Source: Pseudomonas grandcourensis (GTDB lineage Bacteria; Pseudomonadota; Gammaproteobacteria; Pseudomonadales; Pseudomonadaceae). Taken from it: DNA of 64,000 nucleotides. This document shows positions 50,013 through 60,742 of this stretch, piece by piece (position 1 is the stretch's first letter; each line of letters starts with the position of its first letter). Under the pieces are notes generated by a model. The model did no database searches, had not been told where the DNA came from, and saw nothing but the letters and a program-made list of their open reading frames with translations. Location: NCBI RefSeq assembly GCF_039909015.1, contig NZ_CP150919.1, forward strand, positions 5,556,501 to 5,620,500, read 5' to 3'. A program made the translations under genes and the position numbers.

Positions 50013-50102
50013 TGTGGGAGCGAGCTTGCTCGCGATGGCGTCGGATCAGTCGACATTACTTTTGACTGGCACACCGCATTCGCGAGCAGGCTCGCTCCCA
50101 CA
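50013..50102. repeat. Inverted REP pair (REPIN-like)
   Basis: TGTGGGAGCGAGCTTGCTCG at 50013 onward and its complement (ending 50102) match at 22 of 23 positions, about 44 bp apart. Confidence 0.85.
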
Positions 50103-50113
50103 CTGGATTTGCG

Positions 50114-50896
50114 TTAACCCAGCATCAGCGTTCCGCTCGCCACGAGCGTCGCATTCCCGCCGATCTTCACTCGATCGCCTTCCAGGCGACAGAACAATTC
50201 CCCACCCCGCGCCGAACGCTGAAAAGCCGTCAGGCTCGACTTGCCCAAACGCTTTGACCAGTACGGAATCAGAAGGCAATGGGTCGATCCGGTCACAGGG
50301 TCTTCATTGATACCGATTGCCGGGGCGAAGTAGCGGGAAACGAAATCGTGCTGCTCGCCCCGCGCCGTCACGATGGCGCCCAACCATGGCAGTTTCGCCA
50401 GGGCCACCATGTCCGGCTTGCAGTCGAGCACGGCTTGCTCGGACTCCAGCACCACAAACAGCTCATTCGAGCCCAGCACATCGACGGCCTCGACGCCGAG
50501 GGCACGCTCGACATCCAGGGTCACGCCGATTTCCGAGGGGATGATCGACGGGAAATCCAGCCACAGGCGACCCCCTTCACGGGTGACGCTCAACGGGCCG
50601 GATTTGCAGGTGAAGTCCAGTCGCTCGACCGGCTCTTTATAGATCTCGAACAGCACATAGGCGCTGGCCAGCGTCGCGTGACCGCACAATGGCACCTCGG
50701 TGGTCGGCGTAAACCATCGGATGTGCCAGCCCTGCCCTTCACGCACGACAAACGCCGTTTCGGCGAGGTTGTGCTCGGCGGCAATCTTTTGCATCAACTC
50801 ATCGGCGAGCCAGGTATCGAGCCGATAGACCATCGCCGGGTTGCCGCTGAATGGCTGATTGCTGAACGCGTCGACCTGATGAAATTCAAGCTGCAT
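50114..50896 (-). CDS. PhzF-family isomerase-like protein
   Basis: 260 aa of the diaminopimelate-epimerase fold: MQLEFHQVDAFSNQPFSGNPAMVY with the family's Glu in LAETAFV, and CGHATLASAYVLFE. PhzF catalyses an isomerisation in phenazine synthesis, but no phz genes are here and most family members have unknown substrates. Housekeeping paralogue is the likely reading. Confidence 0.85.
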   Translation of the reverse strand: MQLEFHQVDAFSNQPFSGNPAMVYRLDTWLADELMQKIAAEHNLAETAFVVREGQGWHIRWFTPTTEVPLCGHATLASAYVLFEIYKEPVERLDFTCKSGPLSVTREGGRLWLDFPSIIPSEIGVTLDVERALGVEAVDVLGSNELFVVLESEQAVLDCKPDMVALAKLPWLGAIVTARGEQHDFVSRYFAPAIGINEDPVTGSTHCLLIPYWSKRLGKSSLTAFQRSARGGELFCRLEGDRVKIGGNATLVASGTLMLG

Positions 50897-50997
50897 AACC
50901 TTCTCCCTTTGTCAGACCGCCGAGCATGCCGCGCTGGCCCGGCCGGCGCCAGTGACAGAGCTGGCTGATTTTCACCATACAGCGCTGCTCTTGGTCT

Positions 50998-51468
50998 TCA
51001 AGCGCGGCCGATATCGGCAAACTTCGCCTGGGTGTGTTCGGCCAGCACCGCCGGTGCCAGTTCGACTTCCAGCCCACGTCGGCCTGCACTGACAAAAATG
51101 CTGGCAAAAGGCTGGGCCGAATTATCAATGAAGGTACGCAAACGCTTTTTCTGCCCCAGCGGACTGATCCCGCCCAACAGATAACCAGTAGAGCGCTGCG
51201 CTGCCGCCGGGTCGGCCATTTCGACCTTTTTCACGCCCGCGGCGTGAGCCAGCCCCTTCAAGTCCAGGCTGCCGACAACCGGTACCACGGCCACCAGCAG
51301 TTCGCCCTTCTCGCTGGCCGCCAACAAGGTCTTGAACACCTGCGCCGGATCGAGCCCGAGTTTTTCCGCCGCTTCCAACCCGTAGGAGGCGGCCTTCGGG
51401 TCATGTTCGTAACTGTGTACGCGATGTTCGGCCCGAACCTTTTTCAACAAATCCAATGCGGGGGTCAT
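50998..51468 (-). CDS. ybaK: Cys-tRNA(Pro)/Cys-tRNA(Cys) deacylase YbaK
   Basis: 156 aa from the ATG at 51468. YbaK/ProX fold: [18 protein letters not shown], the conserved lysine region KKVEMAD and [17 protein letters not shown]. Hydrolyses mischarged Cys-tRNA(Pro) in trans of ProRS. Same strand as the phzF-like gene, 101 bp upstream of it. Confidence 0.93.
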   Translation of the reverse strand: MTPALDLLKKVRAEHRVHSYEHDPKAASYGLEAAEKLGLDPAQVFKTLLAASEKGELLVAVVPVVGSLDLKGLAHAAGVKKVEMADPAAAQRSTGYLLGGISPLGQKKRLRTFIDNSAQPFASIFVSAGRRGLEVELAPAVLAEHTQAKFADIGRA

Positions 51469-51674
51469 GACAGCTCCAGACTGGGCGGCAGAAGAAAAAT
51501 ACTGCACCGGATTCTAGGACATTGATCGTTAAAAGGCTCTACGGCGGCGCATCCATGACGCCATTGCCTGGCCATCCCATTGCGCAACGACTCATTCATT
51601 CATGCAACGAATAGTTTTTTTGTGACCGACGGTTCACTTTCGACCTTTGACATCAGCGTTTCTTGTCTATATTT

Positions 51675-51698
51675 TTTCGTTTCTGAAACTGTACGAAA
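51675..51698. promoter_or_regulatory. Possible GlpR operator upstream of glpF
   Basis: TTTCGT (51675-51680) and ACGAAA (51693-51698) form an inverted repeat around GTTTC-T-GAAAC. It lies in the 348-bp gap (51469-51816), which otherwise shows only the glpF leader. Confidence 0.45.
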
Positions 51699-51816
51699 CG
51701 TCCTACCGCTGCACCCAGCAGTAAACCGCGACCAGGATGGGGATCCTGCCTCGGCGAAAACCGCGCTCCGACCATGATGGAAAAAAGCGCCAGACAACAA
51801 AAAAAATGAGGTTTCA

Positions 51817-52668
51817 ATGACAACTGCTTTACAACAACCGTCGCTCTCGAGCCAATGCATGGCCGAGTTTCTGGGTACGGCGCTGCTGATCTTTTTTGGT
51901 ACAGGTTGTGTTGCCGCGCTCAAGGTCGCGGGTGCCAGTTTTGGCTTGTGGGAAATCAGCATTATCTGGGGCGTCGGCGTCAGCATGGCGATCTACCTCA
52001 CCGCCGGAGTTTCCGGTGCTCACCTGAACCCTGCCGTCAGCATTGCCCTGAGCATTTTCGCGGACTTCGAAAAACGTAAATTGCCTTTCTACGTATTCGC
52101 CCAAGTGGCGGGCGCCTTCTGTGGAGCGCTGTTGGTCTATACCCTCTACAGCAATCTATTCTTCGAATTCGAACAAACTCACCACATGGTTCGCGGCACT
52201 CAAGCCAGCCTCGAATTGGCCTCCGTGTTTTCCACCTTCCCGAATCCTGTGCTGACCACCGCCCAGGCATTCTTGGTCGAGGTGATCATTACGGCCATCC
52301 TGATGGGCGTGATCATGTCCCTGACCGACGACAACAATGGCCTGCCCAAAGGTCCGCTGGCACCGCTGCTGATCGGCCTGCTGATTGCGGTGATCGGCAG
52401 TTCGATGGGGCCGCTGACCGGTTTTGCCATGAACCCTGCGCGGGACTTCGGCCCTAAACTGATGACTTTCTTCGCTGGCTGGGGTGAAATTTCCTTCACT
52501 GGCGGACGCGATATTCCGTATTTCCTGATTCCTGTTTTTGCACCGTTTGTCGGTGCCTGCCTCGGTGCCGCCGCCTATCGCGGGTTGATTGCCCGCCATC
52601 TGCCCAGCGCCGTACCTGCTACAAAGGAAGCAACAGCTGCCATTGACGGCAAACCCAGAACTTCTTGA
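51817..52668 (+). CDS. glpF: Glycerol facilitator GlpF
   Basis: 283 aa, MIP family. Two half-helix motifs: GAHLNPAVS and GFAMNPARDFGP; the Asp in the second (NPARD) marks glycerol-selective channels. Six membrane helices. Lets glycerol enter by diffusion; GlpK traps it as phosphate. First gene of the glp cluster; RBS AATGAGG. Confidence 0.95.
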   Translation: MTTALQQPSLSSQCMAEFLGTALLIFFGTGCVAALKVAGASFGLWEISIIWGVGVSMAIYLTAGVSGAHLNPAVSIALSIFADFEKRKLPFYVFAQVAGAFCGALLVYTLYSNLFFEFEQTHHMVRGTQASLELASVFSTFPNPVLTTAQAFLVEVIITAILMGVIMSLTDDNNGLPKGPLAPLLIGLLIAVIGSSMGPLTGFAMNPARDFGPKLMTFFAGWGEISFTGGRDIPYFLIPVFAPFVGACLGAAAYRGLIARHLPSAVPATKEATAAIDGKPRTS

Positions 52669-52696
52669 TACCGTTGGCGCGTGCCCTGCCCTTTGA

Positions 52697-54247
<1,551 letters not shown>

Positions 54248-54342
54248 ACCGGGATACGGGCTCGTATCTGTATGTAACTGGTAGGGAGCGGATTCCTGCG
54301 GCATCATGGGCAAATTTTGCACGGCAGCCCAAAGGACGCCCC

Positions 54343-55098
54343 ATGAATCTGCCTCCCCGTCAGCAGCAAATCCTCGAACTGGTCCGCGAACGCGGCTATG
54401 TCAGCATCGAGGAAATGGCCACGTTGTTTGTTGTTACCCCGCAGACCATTCGCCGCGACATCAATCAGCTCGCGGAAGTCAATTTGTTGCGTCGCTACCA
54501 CGGCGGCGCGGCTTACGACTCCAGCGTTGAAAACACCGCCTACGCCATGCGCGCCGATCAGATGCGCGATGAGAAACAGCGTATCGGCGAAGCCATTGCC
54601 GCGCAGATTCCCGACCATGCCTCGTTGTTCATCAACATCGGCACGACCACCGAATCCATTGCCCGGGCACTGCTCAACCACAGTCACTTGAAAATCATCA
54701 CCAACAACCTGCACGTCGCCTCCATGCTCAGCGCCAAGGACGATTTCGATGTCCTGCTGACTGGCGGCAACGTGCGGCGCGATGGTGGCGTGGTGGGTCA
54801 GGCCAGTGTCGACTTCATCAACCAGTTCAAGGTCGACTTCGCCCTGGTCGGCATCAGCGGCATCGATGAAGACGGCAGCCTGCTGGACTTCGACTATCAG
54901 GAAGTGCGGGTATCCCAGGCGATCATCGCCAATGCCCGGCAAGTGATCCTCGCAGCCGACTCCAGCAAGTTCGGGCGCAACGCCATGATTCGCCTGGGGC
55001 CGATCAGCCTGGTCGATTGCCTGGTCACCGATCAGCAGCCTTCCCCGGCGCTGGCGCAGCTGTTGAACCAGCACAAGGTTCGGCTGGAAGTCGTTTAA
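54343..55098 (+). CDS. glpR: GlpR, DeoR-family repressor
   Basis: 251 aa. N-terminal winged HTH ([25 protein letters not shown]) and C-terminal sugar-phosphate sensor domain ([26 protein letters not shown]). Represses glp genes until glycerol-3-phosphate binds. Between glpK and glpD; palindromes before glpF and glpD are likely targets. Same strand as the rest. Confidence 0.95.
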   Translation: MNLPPRQQQILELVRERGYVSIEEMATLFVVTPQTIRRDINQLAEVNLLRRYHGGAAYDSSVENTAYAMRADQMRDEKQRIGEAIAAQIPDHASLFINIGTTTESIARALLNHSHLKIITNNLHVASMLSAKDDFDVLLTGGNVRRDGGVVGQASVDFINQFKVDFALVGISGIDEDGSLLDFDYQEVRVSQAIIANARQVILAADSSKFGRNAMIRLGPISLVDCLVTDQQPSPALAQLLNQHKVRLEVV

Positions 55099-55113
55099 CC
55101 CCTTTCCAGTTTT

Positions 55114-55201
55114 AAAAGATCGCAGCCTTCGGCAACTCCTACGGATGCACTCAATCCTGTAGGAGCTGCCGAAGGCTCGGTCCGCGCTCGGGCGATCTTT
55201 T
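55114..55201. repeat. Long nested palindrome after glpR
   Basis: Outer arms AAAAGATCGC/GCGATCTTTT (55114-55123, 55192-55201) and inner AGCCTTCGGCAaCTCCTAC (55124-55142) with its complement (55159-55177, one mismatch). Same family as the repeat at 28341. May terminate glpR. Confidence 0.8.
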
Positions 55202-55303
55202 GCTTTTATGTTCGTAAATTTTCCTTTAACGGCCCTTCGATGAGTATTTTCAATCGAAGCTGACTGGCTGCGCGCGTCTTTATGGGCTAGTATTTTCGCA
55301 AAT

Positions 55304-55317
55304 GAACATTAATGTTC
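55304..55317. promoter_or_regulatory. Perfect palindrome, likely GlpR operator of glpD
   Basis: GAACATTAATGTTC, gapless and exact, 43 bp before the glpD ATG and just downstream of a TAGTAT -10-like box. A TATGTTCG half-copy lies near 55207. Confidence 0.6.
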
Positions 55318-55359
55318 GAATTCAAATACAGAACATCAAAGAATTCCGAGGCCGTGCCG

Positions 55360-56898
55360 ATGCCCACTTCCACCTTGCCTACGCCCCCTCTCGCCGAGGT
55401 CTACGATATCGCCGTCATCGGTGGCGGGATCAATGGCGTGGGGATCGCAGCGGATGCCGCCGGACGCGGTCTCTCGGTGTTCCTTTGTGAAAAGGATGAC
55501 CTGGCCAGCCATACCTCGTCGGCCAGCAGCAAGCTGATCCACGGCGGCCTGCGCTACCTCGAACATTACGAGTTCCGCCTGGTGCGTGAAGCCCTGGCCG
55601 AACGTGAAGTGCTGTTGGCCAAGGCTCCGCACATCGTCAAGCAAATGCGTTTCGTATTGCCGCACCGTCCGCACCTGCGCCCGGCGTGGATGATTCGCGC
55701 CGGTCTGTTCCTCTATGACAACCTGGGCAAGCGCGAGCAACTGCAAGGTTCGAAAAGCCTGAAGTTCGGCCCCGACAGCGCGTTGAAAAACGAGATCACC
55801 AAGGGGTTCGAATATTCCGATTGCTGGGTCGACGACGCGCGCCTGGTGGTGTTGAACGCCATGGCCGCCCGGGAAAACGGCGCCCACGTTCACACCCAGA
55901 CCCGCTGCGTCAGCGCGCGTCGCACCAAGGGCCTGTGGCACCTGCATCTGGAACGCGCCGATGGCAGCCTGTTTTCGATCCGCGCCAAGGCATTGGTCAA
56001 TGCGGCCGGCCCTTGGGTCGCCAAGTTCATCCGCGATGACTTGAAGATGGAATCGCCCTACGGCATCCGCCTGATCCAGGGCAGCCACCTGATCGTGCCG
56101 AAACTGTACGAAGGCGAACACGCGCACATTCTGCAAAACGAAGATCAGCGTATCGTGTTCACCATTCCGTACCTGAATCACTTCACCCTGATCGGCACCA
56201 CTGACCGCGAGTACACCGGCGATCCGGCGAAAGTGGCAATTACCGACGGAGAAACCGATTACCTGTTGAACGTGGTCAACGCCCATTTCAAAAAGCAAAT
56301 CGGCCGCGACGACATCCTGCACAGCTATTCCGGTGTGCGCCCGCTGTGCAACGACGAATCCGACAACCCGTCGGCCGTAACCCGCGATTACACCCTGGCA
56401 CTGTCTGGCACTGGCGAAGAGGCTCCGTTGCTGTCGGTGTTCGGCGGCAAGCTCACCACCTATCGCAAACTGGCCGAGTCAGCGCTGGCGCAACTGGCAC
56501 CCTACTTCAAGCACATCAAGCCAGGCTGGACCGCCAGCGCCACGTTGCCGGGCGGTGAAGACATGACCACCCCGCAAGCCTTGAGCTCGCGTATCCGCGA
56601 CAAATTCGACTGGGTACCGAGCGAGATCGCGCGCCGCTGGGCGACCACCTACGGCAGCCGCACCTGGCGCATGCTCGAAGGCGTACAGGACCTCAGCGAT
56701 CTGGGCGAGCACATCGGCGGCGGTCTCTACTCCCGCGAAGTCGACTATCTGTGCAGCGAAGAATGGGCCACCAGCGCCCACGACATCCTCTGGCGTCGCA
56801 GCAAGCTCGGCTTGTTCACGACAGTGGCCGAGCAGGAAAAGCTCAAGGACTACCTGAACAAGGTTGAACAGAATCGCAGCAAGATCGAAGCGGCCTGA
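55360..56898 (+). CDS. glpD: Glycerol-3-phosphate dehydrogenase (aerobic)
   Basis: 512 aa from the ATG at 55360 (GAGG 8 bp upstream); an upstream ATG in frame would cover the operator. FAD site IAVIGGGINGVGIAADAAGRG-type start, SSKLIHGGLRYLEH, and GTTDREYTGDP. Membrane-associated enzyme giving dihydroxyacetone phosphate and reduced quinone. Separated from glpR by a palindromic repeat; own operator. Confidence 0.97.
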   Translation: MPTSTLPTPPLAEVYDIAVIGGGINGVGIAADAAGRGLSVFLCEKDDLASHTSSASSKLIHGGLRYLEHYEFRLVREALAEREVLLAKAPHIVKQMRFVLPHRPHLRPAWMIRAGLFLYDNLGKREQLQGSKSLKFGPDSALKNEITKGFEYSDCWVDDARLVVLNAMAARENGAHVHTQTRCVSARRTKGLWHLHLERADGSLFSIRAKALVNAAGPWVAKFIRDDLKMESPYGIRLIQGSHLIVPKLYEGEHAHILQNEDQRIVFTIPYLNHFTLIGTTDREYTGDPAKVAITDGETDYLLNVVNAHFKKQIGRDDILHSYSGVRPLCNDESDNPSAVTRDYTLALSGTGEEAPLLSVFGGKLTTYRKLAESALAQLAPYFKHIKPGWTASATLPGGEDMTTPQALSSRIRDKFDWVPSEIARRWATTYGSRTWRMLEGVQDLSDLGEHIGGGLYSREVDYLCSEEWATSAHDILWRRSKLGLFTTVAEQEKLKDYLNKVEQNRSKIEAA

Positions 56899-56916
56899 TC
56901 GGTCACCGGCATAAAC

Positions 56917-56951
56917 AAAAGCCCCTGAATCTCACGATTCAGGGGCTTTTT
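56917..56951. terminator. Bidirectional terminator after glpD
   Basis: AAAAGCCCCTGAAT-CTCACG-ATTCAGGGGCTTTTT, shared with the converging oxidoreductase gene. Confidence 0.93.
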
Positions 56952-56965
56952 CGTATCGATGGATT

Positions 56966-58072
56966 TCAGTCGCGCAAATCCGATTCATGAATGGGCTGCT
57001 CACGGTGAGTCGCCCGCTGATATTGCGCCGGCCATACGGCCTTGTGCCCTCCCAAATCGTCATCCGCGTGCAGCGCCCAGTACGGATCGCGCAACAACTC
57101 ACGAGCGAGGAAGATGATGTCCGCCTGACAGGTGCGCAGGATGTGCTCGGCCTGGGCCGGCTCGGTGATCATGCCAACCGTGCCGGTGGCCATGCCCGAC
57201 TCCTTGCGCACACGTTCGGCGAAGCGGGTCTGGTAACCCGGCCCTGTGGGAATCTCCGCATTCACCGCCGTCCCGCCTGACGAGACGTCGATCAGGTCGA
57301 CCCCCAGGGCTTTGAGGCGGCGTGCCAGCTCCACCGTTTCATCGGGGTTCCAGCCGTCTTCCACCCAGTCGGTGGCCGAGACCCGGACAAACACCGGCAA
57401 CTCTTCAGGCCACACCGCACGCACCGCTTCGGTGACCTGCAGCACCAGCCGAATACGATTTTCGAACGAACCGCCATATTGATCGCGACGCTGATTACTC
57501 AACGGCGACAGGAACTGATGCAGCAGGTAACCATGGGCCGCGTGCACTTCGACCACCTTGAAACCGGCCGTCAGTGAACGCTTTGCCGCATCGACAAAGG
57601 CCTGGATGACCTTGGCGATCTCGCCGTCATCGAGTTGACTGGGCTGGGTGTGCTGTGGATCGAATGCAATAGGTGAAGGGCCGACCGGCACCCAGCCGCC
57701 CTCATCGGGCTTGACGCTGCCATGTTTGCCGAGCCACGGCCGGTAGGTGCTGGCCTTGCGCCCGGCATGGGCCAGTTGAATGCCGGCAACGGCGCCTTGG
57801 GCGGTGATGAAGCGGGTGATGCGTTGCAGGGGTTCGATCTGTTCGTCATTCCACAGACCGAGGTCCTCGGCCGTGATGCGCCCGTCGGCGGTGACCGCCG
57901 TGGCTTCGGTAAACACCAGCCCGGCCCCGCCGACTGCGCGGCTGCCGAGGTGGACCAGGTGCCAGTCATTGGCCAGGCCATCTGCACTGGAGTACTGGCA
58001 CATCGGCGATACCGCGATGCGGTTGGGCAGGGTCAATTGGCGAAGGGTAAAGGGTTCAAGCAGCAGACTCAT
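56966..58072 (-). CDS. NADH:flavin oxidoreductase, OYE/YqjM type
   Basis: 368 aa TIM barrel. SPMCQYSSADG carries the cysteine typical of YqjM-like enes reductases; QLAHAGRKAS and VHAAHGYLLHQFLSPLSNQRRDQYGG are family signatures. Reduces activated C=C bonds with FMN and NAD(P)H. Physiological substrate unknown. Single-gene unit. Confidence 0.92.
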   Translation of the reverse strand: MSLLLEPFTLRQLTLPNRIAVSPMCQYSSADGLANDWHLVHLGSRAVGGAGLVFTEATAVTADGRITAEDLGLWNDEQIEPLQRITRFITAQGAVAGIQLAHAGRKASTYRPWLGKHGSVKPDEGGWVPVGPSPIAFDPQHTQPSQLDDGEIAKVIQAFVDAAKRSLTAGFKVVEVHAAHGYLLHQFLSPLSNQRRDQYGGSFENRIRLVLQVTEAVRAVWPEELPVFVRVSATDWVEDGWNPDETVELARRLKALGVDLIDVSSGGTAVNAEIPTGPGYQTRFAERVRKESGMATGTVGMITEPAQAEHILRTCQADIIFLARELLRDPYWALHADDDLGGHKAVWPAQYQRATHREQPIHESDLRD

Positions 58073-58241
58073 GGGGCACCTCTCGAATCAGTGGGCAGGC
58101 TCCAGGTTCTGTTTGAATAGTCGACGAGTGACAGGAAAAAGGTGCAACACCCGCCCCCGCGGGCAAAAAATTCGACAAGACGTCACAAGGCCAAAATCAA
58201 GCAGTGCTTAGAGCCTAGTCGACATCGAGGGATGTCGCCCC

Positions 58242-58269
58242 CTTGTAGGAGCGAGCTCGCTCCTACAAG
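58242..58269. repeat. Perfect 28-bp REP palindrome
   Basis: CTTGTAGGAGCGAG and its exact complement, gapless, just after the recJ stop. Confidence 0.9.
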
Positions 58270-58276
58270 TGTGGGG

Positions 58277-59986
58277 TCAACGCGGTTCGATGTGGGCAAT
58301 CATCAGTTGAACCGTCTCGTTGCCGCGAAACTCGTTGAGGTCGAGCTTGTAGGCCAGTTCCACCCACTTGATGGTCGGATTCGGCCAGATGTCGCGGTCG
58401 ATCCCGAAGGCAATGCCGTCGAGTTTCACCGAACCACATTCACTTTTGAGCACGACTTTAAGGTGCCGCTCGCCAACGACGCGCTGCTCGACCAACTGGA
58501 ACACCCCGTGAAACAAGGGTTCCGGGAAGTGCTGCCCCCAAGGGCCGGCATGCCGCAGGGCACGGGCCAGTTCCAGGTGGAACTCTTCCACCGCCAGGGT
58601 ACCGTCCGACAACAGGCGGCCGGTCAGGTCTTCTTCGCGCAGTTGCCGGCGCACTTCAGCGTCAAAGGCTTCGGCGAACAAGGGGAAGTTCGCTTCCGGC
58701 AGCGTCAGGCCGGCCGCCATCGCGTGGCCACCATACTTGGTGATCAGATTCGGATGCTGCGCCGCCACCACGCTCAAGGCGTCGCGGATGTGAAAGCCCT
58801 GGACCGAACGCCCCGAGCCCTTGAGCAAGCCATCCCCGGCATCGGCAAAGGCGATGGTCGGGCGGAAATAGCGCTCTTTCATCCGTGACGCGAGGATACC
58901 GATGACACCCTGGTGCCACTCGGGATCGAACAGGCACAAGCCGAACGGCATCGACTCCACCGGCAGATCCTTGAGCTGCGCCAGCGCTTCGCGCTGCATG
59001 CCTTGCTCGATGGATTTGCGATCCTGGTTCATGCCGTCCAGTTGCGCCGCCATCTCACGGGCCAGACCTGCGTCTTCGGTCAGCAGGCATTCGATGCCCA
59101 GGCTCATGTCGTCCAGGCGCCCTGCGGCGTTCAGGCGCGGGCCGACAATGAAACCCAGATCGGTGGAGGTGATGCGCGCATGATCGCGCTTGGCCACTTC
59201 GAGGATCGCCTTGATCCCCGGCCGGGCGCGTCCGGCGCGAATCCGTTCCAGGCCCTGATGCACCAGAATCCGGTTGTTGGCATCCAGCGGCACCACGTCG
59301 GCCACGCTGCCCAGAGCCACGAGGTCGAGCAGTTCGCCGATATTCGGCTGCGGCTTGCTTGTGTACCAGCCCAGCTCGCGCAACCGCGCACGCAGGGCCA
59401 TCAGCACATAGAAAATCACCCCGACACCGGCCAGCGCCTTGCTCGGAAACTCGCAACCTGGCTGGTTCGGATTGACGATGGCATCGGCCAGCGGCAGCTC
59501 GTCGCCGGGCAAGTGGTGATCGGTAACCAGCACCTTGAGCCCGGCCTTTTTTGCCGCTGCCACGCCTTCGACGCTGGAGATGCCGTTGTCGACGGTAATC
59601 AGCAAATGCGGCTGACGCTCAAGCGCCACCGCGACGATTTCCGGTGTCAGGCCGTAGCCGTAGTCGAATCGGTTGGGCACCAGGTAATCGACATGTGCCG
59701 CCCCCAGCAAACGCAGGCCCAGCGTGCCCACGGTACTGGCCGTCGCGCCGTCGGCATCGAAGTCGCCGACGATCAGGATGCGCTGACGCTGTTCGAGCGC
59801 AGTCACCAGCAGATCCACGGCGGCATCGATGCCCTTGAGTTGCTGGAACGGAATCAACCGCGCCAGGCTCTTGTCCAGTTCTGCCTCGGACTGCACGCCC
59901 CGCGCCGCGTACAGGCGGGTCAACAGCGGTGGAATATCACCGAGAAATGGCAGGGTGTCGGGCAGCTGGCGAGGTTCGATGCGCAT
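58277..59986 (-). CDS. recJ: RecJ single-strand 5'-3' exonuclease
   Basis: 569 aa from the ATG at 59986 (MRIEPRQLP); an ATG at 60010 is also possible, neither has a strong ribosome site. DHH motifs GDFDADGATA, VDNGISS, VTDHHLPG, and DHHA1-type GGHAMAAGLTL. Acts in recombination and mismatch/base-excision repair. Followed closely upstream by yaeQ on the same strand. Confidence 0.95.
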   Translation of the reverse strand: MRIEPRQLPDTLPFLGDIPPLLTRLYAARGVQSEAELDKSLARLIPFQQLKGIDAAVDLLVTALEQRQRILIVGDFDADGATASTVGTLGLRLLGAAHVDYLVPNRFDYGYGLTPEIVAVALERQPHLLITVDNGISSVEGVAAAKKAGLKVLVTDHHLPGDELPLADAIVNPNQPGCEFPSKALAGVGVIFYVLMALRARLRELGWYTSKPQPNIGELLDLVALGSVADVVPLDANNRILVHQGLERIRAGRARPGIKAILEVAKRDHARITSTDLGFIVGPRLNAAGRLDDMSLGIECLLTEDAGLAREMAAQLDGMNQDRKSIEQGMQREALAQLKDLPVESMPFGLCLFDPEWHQGVIGILASRMKERYFRPTIAFADAGDGLLKGSGRSVQGFHIRDALSVVAAQHPNLITKYGGHAMAAGLTLPEANFPLFAEAFDAEVRRQLREEDLTGRLLSDGTLAVEEFHLELARALRHAGPWGQHFPEPLFHGVFQLVEQRVVGERHLKVVLKSECGSVKLDGIAFGIDRDIWPNPTIKWVELAYKLDLNEFRGNETVQLMIAHIEPR

Positions 59987-60052
59987 GGGGTGAAAGATGC
60001 TTCTCTTCAATACGTAGGATAAAACCGGGTGACGCGGGGCAGCGGTGAAAAA

Positions 60053-60595
60053 TCAGCCGCGCTCACCGGTCAGCCACTGCAACTGGACTTCGTGCTGACC
60101 ACGGTCGTCGGTGACGAAGATCGTCCCTTCGCTGATCATCACGTCCCACTTGATAACCCGGGGCATGTCTTTGGCCAGGGTTTCCAGGACTTCCTGAGGC
60201 ACGGCAGCGATGTTGACGTTCTTCAGGTTTTTCACCGCCGGCACCACTTTGCCTTCCCACACGCGCAGGCTGCCATAGGCCAGCAGACTGGTGCGTTCAG
60301 TGCGGCGCGAGCACCAGGTCAGGCGCTCGGCATCCGGCTGGCCGACTTCGATCCAGTGCAGGACGCGGTCATCCAGGCTTTTTTCCCACAAGGCCGGTTC
60401 ATCCACTTCCGACAGACCACGGCCAAACGACAGCTGCTCGTTGTACCAGAGGGCGTAGGCCAGCAGGCGCACGGTCATGCGCTCTTCGGTTTCCGAAGGG
60501 TGACGGGCGATGGTCTGCTTCACGCTCTCATAGACGCTGCGGTCGAGGTCGGTGAGGTTCAGTTCAAATTTGTAGGTCGTGGACGGCTGGGCCAT
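60053..60595 (-). CDS. yaeQ: YaeQ family protein
   Basis: 180 aa from the ATG at 60595 (MAQPSTTYKFELNLTDLDRS). PD-(D/E)xK-like fold: HPSETEERMTVRLLAYALWY, DEPALWEK and WIEVGQPDAERL hold the nuclease-like E...D...E pattern. Its function is unsettled; once linked to RfaH, later not confirmed. 66 bp before recJ, likely co-transcribed. Confidence 0.93.
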   Translation of the reverse strand: MAQPSTTYKFELNLTDLDRSVYESVKQTIARHPSETEERMTVRLLAYALWYNEQLSFGRGLSEVDEPALWEKSLDDRVLHWIEVGQPDAERLTWCSRRTERTSLLAYGSLRVWEGKVVPAVKNLKNVNIAAVPQEVLETLAKDMPRVIKWDVMISEGTIFVTDDRGQHEVQLQWLTGERG

Positions 60596-60742
60596 GAACG
60601 GGCTTCTTGATACGAGGAAAGGCGGCAAGTCTAACCGATGCGACGGGCAATCCACGAATTGAACACAATCAAGCTGGAGCGTCGGACAGTCGGCTATGCT
60701 AAAACGCTCTATTCGCCCAACTTTTGCCCCACAGGATCCAGC

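Noticed and set aside
51675..51698. Sigma-54 promoter before glpF
   Set aside because: No GG-N10-GC spacing; the inverted repeat is better read as an operator.
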